A DNA stretch of 64,000 nt. Origin: Mariannaea sp. PMI_226. Taxonomy: Eukaryota > Ascomycota > Sordariomycetes > Hypocreales > Nectriaceae. Shown here in pieces: positions 46,401 to 59,003 of this stretch (position 1 is the stretch's first letter; the number at the start of each line of letters is the position of its first letter). The stretch covers positions 812,501 to 876,500 of the forward strand of contig JANFOG010000003.1 of assembly GCA_024336345.1 (NCBI GenBank). The letters are read 5' to 3'. The position numbers and the translations under genes are program-made. A model generated the notes under the pieces. It did not search any database. It had not been told where the DNA came from and saw only the letters and a list, made by a program, of their open reading frames with translations.

Positions 46401-49400
46401 CCGTTTATTCATGGCAAGGGTTCAGGTAGTTAGTTAATCATCAGCGTCCAACAAGCAGGCAAGCAAACGAGCAAGTCGAAGCCTTCTGGTTGACAAGCCT
46501 GGCCTGGTCTGGCATGGCAACCTGACAACCTGGCAGAGGCAAAACTCATGTCCCAACTTGTTGCTGATGCACGGTGACCGGAGTCCCCAAGATCTGCAAT
46601 TAGAAATCTACCTCGGCATGCATCTGCTTTCTTGTTCGTCTCTTCGCCTCCTTTTTTTTTAAAAAAAAACTCTCCAGATTCCAAAGAGGCAGGGCAAAAA
46701 CTCAGCTCTACCCTGGATGCGCGGAGTAAATTTTCTCGTCACGAGTTACTGTACCACACGCATGGTCGCTTAAAGGACATGGAAAGTGGCGGTGTCGCCA
46801 CGAGGGTGGACGAACGGGACAGATGTGACAGGAAACCACTGGAGCAAATGCCAGGGTTGGGATGAGGAACCTCAGGTTGCCAGACTCTGTCCCGTTCTTT
46901 TATTTTCCTACCTTCTTTGCATCGGAGAAGAGACATGATTAACCCCAAGTACGATTGATTAGTGATTTCAATACAAGTTCCAGGGACCATCGATGTATGA
47001 CTGCTTCTCGAATAATGCCCGATTCGATCAAATCGTCGTTGCGGAATACGTATGTAGAAAGGGACATCTGATAACCCCCCAAACCACGTTCCGGACCAAC
47101 ACAATAAGATACCTTGTCCATTTGGGGGCCGTTTTTCACCTCTGCCTAGCAAATTTGCAGGGATGCACGACACTTTCAGGTCATCGAAATCGAGGCGAGA
47201 AAAGGAAAGAAGAAGGAGATTTTTTCATTCGCCTCCTCCCGCATCATCTTCCATCATCCATGTGCCTAATACAGTAAACTTGGCCTCATCCTTTGATGAT
47301 GCATTTTCAGCTCATCTCCCGCCCAGAGTACGAAGTGTCGACGGACAGCCCGTACACTTCTCAAGCCTTTTCCTGTTCGGGGAAAAGGCGACCTTACCCT
47401 GGACTTTTTTTTTTTTATCCCGCCCAGGCTAGGCAACCATATTCATCCTGAACGAGGAGCCAGCCAGCTCGCCAATCTGACGGTGAAGCCCGTTGGGTTC
47501 ATGTTTGTTCGTCATATGAACGGGTTTCGTTAACTGAACATACAGTTATGCCCCGTGTTTCCACCCCGACAAGTCTTCCCTGCATGACATGCACTGCTAC
47601 GACTGAAACAGGAATCGAGGGAAAAGTGGAAAAGCAGTAACTCATTCGCTTCTGCATATACCCCCCCTTCCCCCTCCAGCAAGATAGCATCAGTGGGGGA
47701 CGAGAGAGCGAGCCTGCCTGGCTAAAATGGACTTTGCCAGTCTGACACGGCTTCATTTTCTGCACTTCATGGCTAACCATGCGCATCCATGCCAAGAGAC
47801 CTGAACGCCGTGAATACATACCCTGCACTTCTGTGGCCTGTGATCAATATCTAATACATGGTTTGCAATAGAATTCTATGGCCATCGAGGCAAGCTCCGA
47901 GCCAGCCGGTCCAGGCGGCCATGTGGAGAGACTGTGTGTTCTCGGTGAGTCAGCGAATATCACCAAAGGAGCGCAGGGTAGAACCGCGCGCGACTGGGGG
48001 AGAGCATCCCCCCTGCTATTCATAAGCGGGGTGAACTTTGAAGATATGTCAGCCAATAACTTGACGATCAGCTAATGATTACTGTGATTATCTGGTGAAG
48101 GAGTTCTCCTCATTGCTTGGTATACCTTCTAGACGCGCCTGGTCGAATCTCGCGGCGGAACAAGTATACCACGCCTGTGGGCGGCAATGTCCTTCCTAAC
48201 CATGAATTAAAATTAAGACCTCAGGTCTCATGACGTTTCTTGTTGGGCATATTCTGTCAGAATCCTCTAACCCCAGCGGCGTCGGAAGCCCGAAACAATC
48301 CTGCCAGGCACGCAGTCGAAGTGCTGCCTTTGTTACGACGAACTGACGCCCTCTATTGCCTGGAGCTGAAGCTGGACCCAGTGCTGGTAAGCCACATGCA
48401 ATCTAATAGTTGTCTAGGGTAGGGTAGGCTGTTTGACTCATCCTGGCGAAACATGAGTGGTGCCCAAAGCTGCTGATGAAGACGGAAGAAGCCGTACTGT
48501 GTAATTATACAGCAGAGTTAAAGTTTCAGCCCTCTCCTCTCTCCATTCCTGCCGTTCCCGTGACGAGAAGTCCAGAATATCTGTATCATGATGTGAGGCC
48601 AGAAGGAGGGACTCCGTCATGGCAACTCGTCAACTTCCGGTCATGGCGGATAATCCTCGTCTTTGTCTGGAGACGCCGGCTCAAACGGGGGGCACATGGA
48701 CAGACAGATAGGATGCTGACACCGGCCCGTATCTAATGAGCACACTCTGGCATGCCAGGGGAGCGGAGAAGAGCTGGTATGGCTTGCTTCATGACCGGCT
48801 TCCATCGCACATTTTGGTTACCAAAAATTTTGTGCTAGGTCCGGAAGCTGTATGCAAGAACGTGATACTGTGCGTGTACTACGTACTCGGCAACACCCAT
48901 GCCACCACCTTTGTAAATAGATGGGCGTTGGTGCAGATACAACGACCGGCAAGCCTTCACTCGGACGCTCAGGGATGTAGTCTGTAGCCATCTCCAAATT
49001 ACATCTGACGGTATTCAAACTGACTGCTTTATCACTGCGCAAATGAAGGCAACCAACTGCGAATATAGCCAAAAAGCCATTAACGCTTGACTAACAGCCA
49101 TGGCCAGCCATGGTGAACCAACTTTGTCGGAATTATTCGTAGTCAAGGTACGGAGTGCACGACCGAGTCTTCTCCGCCCCCAATCGCCGAGACAAAAAAA
49201 AAAAAAGGCTTGGTTACGTGGTAGTGGTGCTCACTGGCAGTTCCAGAGCGCTGAGGTAATGGGTACGAAAGTACTTCGCCGTGCGAGTGATGCGTCTTTG
49301 TCCGGGCGCCCAGCACAGTATGAGTCACGGTTCTGGTGGTGCATGAGTCCGGCCAACGACAGAGACCAGTACGTGCAGTTTGAGACGAGGCTATCAAAGT

Positions 49401-52399
49401 AACGCGAAGGAGATTGGAGTCATGTTAAAGGGGCTGGTAGCAGCCCAAAGGGAGTGCACAGACCACATGGCGTGCAGCGCGAAAGTGGAAGATGATGTGT
49501 GGTGGTGTGTACAAGGGGGGAGAGGGGAAAGAAATGTTCAATCAGAAGACTGCTTGCTCAACAATGAAAGCAACGCAAGTTTGAATCAATCCGGCCCAAG
49601 TGTTCCACTGGGAGTGGTTAGAAATGAACCCATCTTGAAGGAGCAGAGGGTAGCCTACAATGCAGGCAGTGTGCTTCATCCATCACCTCATCAGCGCCGT
49701 TTGGAAATCAAACTCGTCAACGGGTCATTGGAGCCTCCAGCACAGTCGAGTCAGGACATGTTGGTATTGGTAATCTGTATCACAGGCCACAGCACTCCGT
49801 ATCATGTCCAGTTCTCCATATCTCGTGCTCATGCTCCATTCTTTCTTTTTCGAGGCGAGGCAAATTTCACTTTCAAATGTTGGGCACGGATAGCGTCAGT
49901 ATTCTCTGTTCTCAAGACAAGTAATGGTAAAACCACAGCTCCCACATCATGAAAGGGGAGCACAACCATCGCCATTGGTAACGATTACAACGCAGCTGCA
50001 TTGTAGCTGAATATTCAAGTTGGGTGACAAATCACAGAGCGTGGAATCATGGCTGTGAGCGTGAACTGCCTCACGTATCCATAATCTCCTGTAAGCTAAT
50101 CAACTGCACCTAGAGCCTCAGGGCTGTTCGGGGGCAGTGAACCCAAATTTGGATTCAATGGTTGCTATTATGCAGCGGCGAAATCCATTGCGTGTCGCCT
50201 AGTACAGGATGATCCGCCAAGGGAAATGGTCCCTTTTCGGATTAACAATCAGATGGGGATAATGGCGAGACTATTCAGGCATGTGCGACACAAAAGATGG
50301 GGCACAATTCGAAGTGCACACAGATCTTTGACAATCAAGATGTGGTGTGCTTTCTTGTGTGCCCTGTTTTGAGGCAACGAACTGTGGCAACATTTGCGTG
50401 GAGGACCATGCGAAGTACTTCGTAAAGATATGGAACGACGACGTTTCATGGCCTGGCCTGCGTCGGTGCGTACTAACACTAATAAGTTGCATGGAGGCGA
50501 TGGCGCATGATGGCGCATGCTCACATTGTGCTGCTGGTTTTGCTAAACCGTCCCTTCAGTATTGACCATCCATCCATATACTATTGTGAGGACATCTCCG
50601 ACAGCTCGTGTTTTGTAACTCAAAGGGGCCTGCCCTCCAGCTGTAGTTCGACGGGATATTATTGAGTCTCGATGATACCGAATAGAAACTGACTGGTATT
50701 CACCACGATCTGTACTTGCTTGCGCGTATCAAGGCCTGAGCATTTGGACCTGAGATGCTTACAGCAGAGGTCGGGGGAGAGTTTTGGGCACACAATGAGG
50801 GATGGGATAGAATTATGGACACGTACCTTGCTGGTACTGACCTGTGTGCTATAGTTGACTCCTTCCTGGTTGAGACACAATCGTCACAGTGAGGCCAAAG
50901 GCAGATGCAGTAACCAGTAGTTTCGGTACTTAGGGAGTACAAAATAGAAGCACTGCAACAGTCATTCAAGGTGGTGGCGGAGATCAAGATGGTCAAGGTG
51001 GAGAATTTGAAATGGAGGGGCCAGCAACAAGTCAAATTCAGCCAGTACAAGCCAAGTAACCTAATTCGCTGCGTTGGGCAAATGACAGCTATGTATTTGC
51101 TAAACGGCAATGTTTGATGGATGATCAAGCAAGGGAGTGTAATCAGGACATGGAAAATTTGGACTTTTTCTTCGATGAGACTTGCAGGGCGATCAGGGCC
51201 GGGTACTGCGCGATCGAAAAGGCAAAAAGCTGACGAAGAGAATGGTAAAGAGAGGAAGAGGATTGGGAGGGTGACCAGGATAGCAGCGAAAACAGGGGGT
51301 GCGCAAGATGCACGAACTGAGCGGCCTGGCGGCGTGCGTTGGGATGAATGTGTACGGAGTTTTGAGGGATGAATGACGGGGTGGAGATGGAAATGAAAAG
51401 AGCTCCTCATCTGTCACTTCCATTTTACTTGCATGAGTGTAAGAAGGAGCCAGGCTCATATTCATTTGGGATAATTCGGACAATAGCCTGGACAGATGTC
51501 TGATTTGACACTATTCTCTGACCCTCAGGATGCAGCATCTCACACTCAGGCAACACTATAACTGCCGATATCAGAGACCGTGCGGAAACTTGAGCTCATC
51601 GGCACAACCTCATATTGGTGAGCTGTCAACAGTGTGCAGATTACGAGGGGATAACCTCATGGAACTGGTGGATGATCTTTTCGAATTGCCTTGTCGGGGT
51701 AGGGAGAAGGGGGGGCTACGGTACCTGCTGTACATGCGTAGTGGTAGGTACGAAATGCAAGGTCAACACCTGGAGAGAGGTAGGCAGGTACCTTAACTAT
51801 GTACTGGAGTACTTACTACCTGGCGCCCTTAGTTGAGGACGAGGTCGAGATATCTAGTAAAAAGACTGGAGACGGGTTCGCGGGGGAAGGGTCCGCGAAG
51901 GATAACTGGCTGGAGATGACTGATTCCAACCACATCGACGTTAGAAAACCACGCCGAATGCAAAGCCGGGTCATTGCGAAATGCCTGAGAAGGCCTGGTG
52001 GAAGAAGTATCCACGATGTCATCGACGCCGTCCAGTGAGAGAGGGGCTCGGGAGTGTAGGGGGTGGGATGGTGGAGGGTGGCGAGGGGGGGGCAATGCGC
52101 GTTGGTGGCAGAGCCCGCCAATGACAGGTCGCCAAAACTCATACACGCCGCAATGGTCGAAGGGTGTGGGTACTGGGGCCGTCGGGGAGTGCTGGGGGGG
52201 GAGGGAAAGGACATGGAGGGCCGGGCTTTCCTTAAGCCCACACAAACTGCCCAAAATGCAGTCGTCCAGCGGCGCTTCACAGTGGCAGGAGTGGGAAGCA
52301 AGCAAGAGCGGGGCGTCAATGGCCCAGCGAGTCGCGCTGGCCCGTGTCTGCTGCGTCCTGGTTCGTCCAAGGTGTTTTTCCTGGACCATGGTCGACCTC
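43462..52399. other. Large gene-poor interval
   Basis: About 9 kb contains no frame I can support as a gene. The longest open frames, 49380-49952 (+), 51829-52416 (-) and 51816-52370 (-), have biased composition or overlap each other, and lack motifs. Palindromes of the GGTACC type occur at 51720-51725 and 51786-51793. Such a space upstream of a regulated gene may contain distal promoter elements or non-coding transcripts, but nothing in the sequence proves it. Confidence 0.5.
51720..51793. repeat. GGTACC-type palindromes
   Basis: GGTACC (51720-51725) and AGGTACCT (51786-51793), with GTAGGTAC-like copies between, belong to the same motif family seen at 17022 and 31301. Confidence 0.6.
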
Positions 52400-54043
52400 G
52401 TCCCGTTCCCCTTCAAAACTATGCCATGGCCCGCCCTGCCACGCTCTTACCTTTCTCTCCATCGAACTGCATCACCGTCGCCATGATGTTCGAATCGTCC
52501 CTCTAAATCCGTCCCCAGCGACTCCTTGAAGTCTGCTCTGGATCGTGTATTCTCTCCACTCCACGGCGTCCTGTTCAGTTCCTGGTTTTTTTCCTTACTT
52601 GATTTCTCACCTCGACTCTCAATTTCTGTCTCAAAAGACCACCCTTTCATCCTCGAAAAACCCTCCTGATTCCCCAGGAGTCGCAGCGGCATTCACTTGC
52701 ACCTTGCGACTTTTTGTGTGATTGCGAATTGTGAGAAAGAGGAACCCACTCTTGCTCACTCGCCTTTTGCTCACATTGCACATTACTCACCAATTTCCTC
52801 CGCGCCACAACCCGTTCGGCCACGAGTCGCCTCCCCCAAGAGGCACAGCCCAGCTTCTGGTTCCAGCCCAAGGCTTCCACCACCCAATTCCTCTGTTGGC
52901 TCCAGCGTTAGCACCAGCGCCCAGCGCAAACGCCCCCCCTCCTCCGTAAAGGAAAAAAAAAAGCACCTACAGTCACCCGCTCTCTCCCAGGCACAAGGCC
53001 CGCCCACTTTCAGTGCCCAACTGACTGTGACTCCTTCTGTCGCCCGTTATCGTCACTGAACTAACATTGTGTGTCCTTTCCGGACTCGCTCTCTTTCGGC
53101 TTTCCCTCTGCTGTTACTCACCTCCCGGAATCTTCTCTGTCACGCCTTTTCTTCTTCTCATCACTATTACGTTCTCTATTTTCCTAGTTTGGGAGGTTTC
53201 TTTGTTGTGCTCTTTCACTTTATTCCCTTGTTACTTTCTCTCTCCCTAGGCTGCTGCCCCTCTTCGCCACACGCACACGCTGTGGTTACTCTACCAAGGT
53301 TCCTTCCCTCCCCCGGCTTAGGCTTCCACCGCGCACGCTCCGAGATCGCCAGCTGGTAGCCACCTGTTACTACCCGCTGTCATTGCCCAGGGTTCGCCAC
53401 CGTGCGGAAGAGTCACAACCCACCACGCCAGGCTGTCACCACCACTTGCGCCTCGAGCCTCGCCCCTCAGGCCACGTCCAACGAGTCACACTGGCTTCTC
53501 ATAATAAATACTCACCACCCACTGGATCTTCCTACTTTTCAGCCACATTAAGAGTCCTGCCGCATTGTACCTGCATATACTAGTCAACGGCTTGAACTGC
53601 TTCACCAACCACAACAGCAACCACAACCACTCCCGCATCCGATCGCATTTACTTCGCAACACCGTTCCGACTCGATGGTAGCCTTGCTTTAGGCCAACCA
53701 GTCGCTCCCAACTTTTCGTGATTTGGAAGCATTTTCGAAATGCCTGTTGCAATCTACACTCTTCTCCCAGTCGTCGTCTCCGCTTCGTCTTCCGGTCTTA
53801 TCCTTTGTGTATTTAAGTCGCCTCTCGACACTCTTGTCTAGAACGTCCTCTTTCACACCCAACGGAATCGCTTTGCAATAGTTATTAAAACTGTTGTGAA
53901 GCTTGCTCGACTCGGAACTCTCGAACTGGTCTCCGGTATAACCAAGAAATTTGATTGGTTGACTTAGCCGCAGACGGCGACTGGATTATCACCCTGGCTT
54001 GAAACCACTTCTTCGAGCCTATACAGTAATACCACTTTCCAAA
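52400..54043 (+). promoter_or_regulatory. Long C/T-rich leader with upstream ORFs of the cyclin gene
   Basis: About 1.6 kb of pyrimidine-rich sequence precedes the cyclin ATG at 54044. Candidate upstream ORFs are 52483-52506 (7 codons), 53675-53692 (5 codons) and 53740-53841 (33 residues, hydrophobic, starting MPVAIYTLLP). The last two lie within 370 nt of the main start and would be in any transcript starting further upstream. Leader introns cannot be excluded. Confidence 0.45.
53740..53841 (+). CDS. Upstream ORF, 33 residues, in the cyclin leader
   Basis: ATG at 53740 and TAG ending at 53841 enclose 33 codons, 202 nt before the cyclin start. The peptide is hydrophobic and Val/Ser/Leu-rich. 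It is most likely regulatory, acting through ribosome scanning, rather than a functional protein. Whether it is transcribed is not known. Confidence 0.35.
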   Translation: MPVAIYTLLPVVVSASSSGLILCVFKSPLDTLV

Positions 54044-56123
54044 ATGAATTGCGACGCGCAACTCTCGCCCGCTTCTATCCCCCCCACTTACTATGCACCC
54101 TACAACTCCTCACTAGCCAGTTCGGCTTCTTCCTCCTCCACCTCTGTTTGGTCCGACTCAGCCTCGCAATCCTCCGACGACAGCTCTGTTTCATCCAACT
54201 CCGACTCCGATTCCTACGAATCATTTTGCTACTCAAAGCAAAATAGCTCTACCGACACCACCCACAAATATCATCGACGGGTCCAACAAGCTTCTACTGA
54301 AGCAGTTCCCGTTCAGCTACGTCAACACCCCCGACGAACCTCAACTGGCCCTCACTCTCGGGCAGCTTGCCCTCCCGCCCTGATTCGTCAGTCGGATCGC
54401 AAGGTCAATTTCGTCGATAGCCTTGTTGGTATGTTTTAATTCGATTTTGCGCATCATGTTCACCTGCTTAGCCGTTACCCTTACAGATTCCTCGACTCAC
54501 ATTGTTGAGGCTATATGGCCCCTTTCCTCAGCGGTCTGCCGCAGTGAGTTGGGAAGCAAAGCCGTTTTGCCGCTGCGTACCTTTATTCAGGAGACGCTGC
54601 GCCGCTCGCGGACTAGCTACTCGACTCTCCAGGTTGCCCTGTACTACCTAATTCTTATCAAGCCCCATGTGCCCAAGCATAACTTCACCACTGAACAACC
54701 CGAGGATCGACATGCCGATCGCGCTCTCCAGTGCGGTCGCCGCATGTTCCTTGCAGCCCTGATCCTGGCCTCCAAGTATCTCCAGGACCGGAACTACTCT
54801 GCTCGTGCTTGGAGTAAGATCTCAGGACTAAACACTCAGGAGATTAACCAGAACGAGATCGCTTTTCTACTTGCTGTTAACTGGAAGCTTCACATTGTTG
54901 ATGAGGTATTTCAACGATGGACGGATATTGTTCTCAAGTACACGCCTCCTCCCACACCTCCCTCTGGTGGCGTTTCCCTCATCGTATCCCAGCAGGTTTC
55001 TGACTGGAAACATATCATCCTTGGCCTCAACCCTGAGCTAGATAATCTTTCAGACGTCGTTCCTGCTCTTCCAGGCGTTTCGCGCTCAAGCTCAAACGAT
55101 TTATGCGCTTTGTCGCCTCGCAGCATTCTGAACCTGACTCACGAGACCAGAACCAATATTGGATATGATTCTTGCGAGCCTACTTCAGTACCAAAGAGTT
55201 TCAAAGCCACAATTTCATCAGCCCAAGCTATGTTGCCCACTCCCCGAGCTAGTCCCAAGACTGGTGGGTTCAGCACTCCTGCTGCGAGTGCTGCGTCCTC
55301 AATCTTGTGCAAGAGCTCTGCTATGAGCATGGCCATGGCTCATGCTACGACGAGCAACGCATCCCAATTCCTAGATCGTCTTCCAGCCACACTCACCTCA
55401 TCACCTCAGAACCACTGTCCTGTTCGCCGATCATCCCTTGCCAACTCAGTCTCGACTGCCTCTTCTCCCGAATCGATGGTTTCGGATTCATCACGCTCCT
55501 CCTCCATTTCTTCTGCATCGTTCCTCGCTAGCGCGACCCTCAGCAACAAGCTGGGTGTTCCGTCGCGATTCCGAGCTACGAAGCTGGGTAACGAGAGGTT
55601 GAGCCAGAAGCCGACTATCCCTTCGGTTCCTGAAGACTACGACGGGCACTGTTTTACGTCCTCTCCTGAGTCTTACACCGGCCCGGTTGGTAAGCTCGTG
55701 GACCTGTCTCTGGAGACACCTTTGGCCAGACGTGAACAAGAACTTGAGGACATGGCTCAGGATGCTGCCGCTCGCGCTCTTCAAGAGCTTCAAAACTATC
55801 GTGCATCTACTGAGACTCAGGTGAAGGTTGGTACCAAACGAAGCCGCACTGCGTCTATGGACTATCCTCTACAGCATGAAGTTCGTGAGCTATTGAGTAG
55901 TCAGTATTACGAATCAGAGGGACCAGCCTGGCCTGAGACTATGGTCCGCTCGCGGCCTGTCATGCCTCAGCCAGTCCTTCGGGTTCCTGTCCGCCCTGTC
56001 TTTACTGGTTCTCAAAAGCGAGTTTGCTGCTCTGCAGAAGCTGCCCAGGGTTACGAAGTTTCGTTGGCCCGCTCTGCCTTTGGCATTCAAGGACCTGGTA
56101 TGTGGGAAGGTATCTTGAACTGA
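54044..56123 (+). CDS. Pho85-type (PCL) cyclin
   Basis: Two exons, 54044-54428 and 54487-56123, give 673 residues. The first ~128 residues are Ser/Asp-rich and disordered. A cyclin box spans about 150-280, with LRTFIQETLRRSRTSYSTLQ, then ALYYLILIKPHVP, and the strong signature RRMFLAALILASKYLQDRNY with WSKISGLNTQEINQNE and LLAVNWKLHIVDEVFQRW. This pattern is that of Pcl/Pho80-family cyclins, partners of the Pho85/Cdk5-like kinase. The long Ser/Thr/Pro-rich C-terminus could carry phosphodegrons, as in unstable cyclins such as Pcl5. Which member it is cannot be settled by eye. In yeast, Pcl cyclins link nutrient and amino-acid signals to Gcn4 stability, polarity and the cell cycle. Confidence 0.9.
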
Positions 56124-59003
56124 GTTTTTCACCTTTTACCGACTCTACTGGTTGGTCTCGATAAGCATCAGCCAACCAAATATATCCATTAATCCACCAA
56201 GCGAACCACAATTCGACCACCACATGCGAACGCCAATGTCGAATACCTACTCTATTTCCTTTGTTGCTGTCGATGTCTGGAAGGCTTGAAGAGGAGATTT
56301 ATCTCGCATCCCAATTTGGCCCTTGGCGCCGATCATGTTTAGAAATTCTATTCATTGATGATTAAACAGTGAGATAATATTTCCAAGGCCTGGGCCATGC
56401 AAAAAGCATGTCGTGTTGCATATATTAACCAGGATCGGGGATCTGGAAGGGAGGAGAATATGGCGGCGGATGTCATATTCTAAAAAGACGGCATGGAGGT
56501 TGCGGATGTGGATTCTTGTAAGACTAAGACACCCTCTGCGTTTACTTGTTATGTATTTTTTTGCTTCTTTGTATGGCATCGTTGAGCGGTCATATAATCT
56601 TTGGATCTCGCGAAGAGATCTGGGAGAATTAATGGTCTAACAACGAGGCAAATGGGGAGGATACGGAAGGAGATATGGGAGGAGTAATTGGTGTTGTGGG
56701 TCGCCATTGAAACCGAGCAGGCATGGACAAATCCCCGGCGCAGGGCCATGTAACTGGGTGGCAAGTATTCGGTTTCGCTCTCAACAGGTGTTTCATTGCC
56801 CTTTTACTACACACCAGACAACCGTCCCAAATACCGCATGATGTCTACGACAAGACAGCCAAGGGCTTGAATCCACTCGACCTCGTCAAAGGCAGACTTT
56901 GGTGCCTCCGGATGGTAATACCCAGTTTCGGAAGCGGACTAGGAGAGCCCAAGAATGATCTGAATTGAAGAGAGCGATAACGCTATGGCGAAATCTAATA
57001 GCTAGCTTGAAACAGTCCTCGCGATAGTGGGCTCGTTGCGGAATCATCTTCCTAGGATTCGAAGCCTCGGAGGAGAGACAGACGCGCGAGAAAACAAGAC
57101 AAGCACGAAATCAAAAGCATTATGCTGGAACCTTTCTTCCTCCCCTGACTACTACTACTATTCTATTCCCGGGCTTACTCAAATGCCATGCTGATCTGCC
57201 GTGACCAATTGTACTCATTCTGGAGTCGAGATGAGGAAGCCATGATAGTCTGTGGGCTATTAGGCTTACTTGAGGTAGCCTGCAAGGTTATAGACTAAAC
57301 TGCCGCTGCCAAATGTCTCAGGCATAAATCCAGGTTGTTACCAGGCTTCTATTGGGTGCCGAGCCTTGGAGATGCCCAAATTGGCAATTTGATGCGGTTT
57401 TTTCCTTCTTTTGCCGGAATCAGTCGGGATTGAATGTGGCCTTGATTTGGGCTGTTTGGTGCGTTCCCTGGGCTGGAAAGTACTAAACTGGAGATATTCT
57501 TGGTGCTCGCGTTGAGTGTGAGTCATTCCCGGGCCACTTTAGCGGGCATGCATTGTTTTCACGTCGTTCCCCCCCCCTCCCCTCCCACCCGGATCGGAGC
57601 CTTGCCGAAGGTGGCAAGGAGGGGAATCAGAAGGTGAGGGAGCCCGGCCACCGACCACCGCTACAATTTCTCCGGGCAACAACCGTTCACTGGTGTGCTT
57701 TGCACTCGTCATTGGCTGGGCGTGGAAGATTCCACAAAGCTCATGATTTGCATTTGACCGGGTGAGTAAAATGGTTCCTCTCACACCAAGGCCAATTCTT
57801 CCTGATGGTGGAGTGGAGAGAAGGATGAAGGATAACAGCAACTAACACGAACTGGTGAGTTTACCCCCATTCCGCTGCAAATAATAAGACGGCATCTAGA
57901 TATGGCCATTGTAACGTGAGCGAAGTCCTAGGCATCGACCCTTGCGAGAAACACGACGTTAAGCTCTTCACGTCGTTGGATGCTCGACATGCCGCTACCC
58001 ATGATGCCATTCCCATTTCCTCCTTTCCCCCTAAATCTCAAGCCCAACTAGGCCGTAGCATCTAGAGAAGAAAAATTCCAATTTAATAAATATAATGGAT
58101 CTACAAAAGTCACCATACACTCTCATTCAACACTTTCCCCGTGACGCTCCACCGCTGCCTGGCGTTGTTAACGGCCACCACTGCGCCGCGTGAATGGACC
58201 AGGCAGGAGGTGTGCACGAAGCCACCGTATTCCCTAACAATCTAGGTAGGATGAAATAGAGGCTGGGTATTGAATGATTCATCATGAGTCGATTTTACTA
58301 TACGACCTAATTCATGAACGGAAGCTGTGGGCAGGTTTAGGCATGAAGGGCGTGCGTCAAAGGCTGGAGACGCCGCGCGGCTGTCAACGGTCAGACCGCG
58401 TAAGACGGACTTAGGGAATTTATGTGCATTCTTCTTTCCTTTCCGGAGGCACCGGTTAGTCACGCTTGCATCGGAGAGCTGACTTTGGTAAGGTCGGAGA
58501 TGTCTTCTTTCGTCGATGATGCAGGCTGAATGAATGGTGCCAGGGGGATCCAAGGCTGTGTGGGAGAGGTATGGTTCTATGATAGGTGATGGAGGGTTCC
58601 CCCCCCGGCTAGCAACAAGGACTCTGCAGCACTGCTATTCTCGAACAATTTCGGAGCTTTTGTTGTTACGCTTCTGAGCTGTAAGATCGAAGATGATACA
58701 CAGCGGCATATCATCCAAGTAGAATGGATGGTCGTACAAGGCTAGACTGACTGGAAGGATGATGCTCCCTGGTTACTAGCGATATTGTCTCGGTTTATGC
58801 TGTGTAACGCAGACTTGTTATATGGCTGCATAATTGTATGGGCATGGACTTGCTGCTCTTTCATGCTTCGAAGTTGTTGCATGCCCCGCCTGATCTTTCC
58901 ACCTTGGACGTTTCGCTAGAAGTTGGCGACAACATTTTGCCTGACCATGGTACAAGGTCGGTTTTAAATGTTTGATGGTTCCGTAATGCTTTGTTCTCTT
59001 CTT
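56124..59003. other. Intergenic region, no gene recognised
   Basis: This lies between the cyclin 3' end and the 3' end of the F-box-like gene. Short frames only. Runs of C near 57570-57590 and 58600-58610 and AT-rich stretches near 58080 were noted. Confidence 0.55.

Noticed and set aside
49380..49952. 190-codon plus-strand frame in the large gap
   Set aside because: No recognisable domain, irregular codon use and no splice partners; considered chance.
51829..52416. 195- and 184-codon overlapping minus-strand frames
   Set aside because: Two overlapping frames both open, His/Pro/Ser/Leu-rich, a sign of base-composition bias rather than coding.
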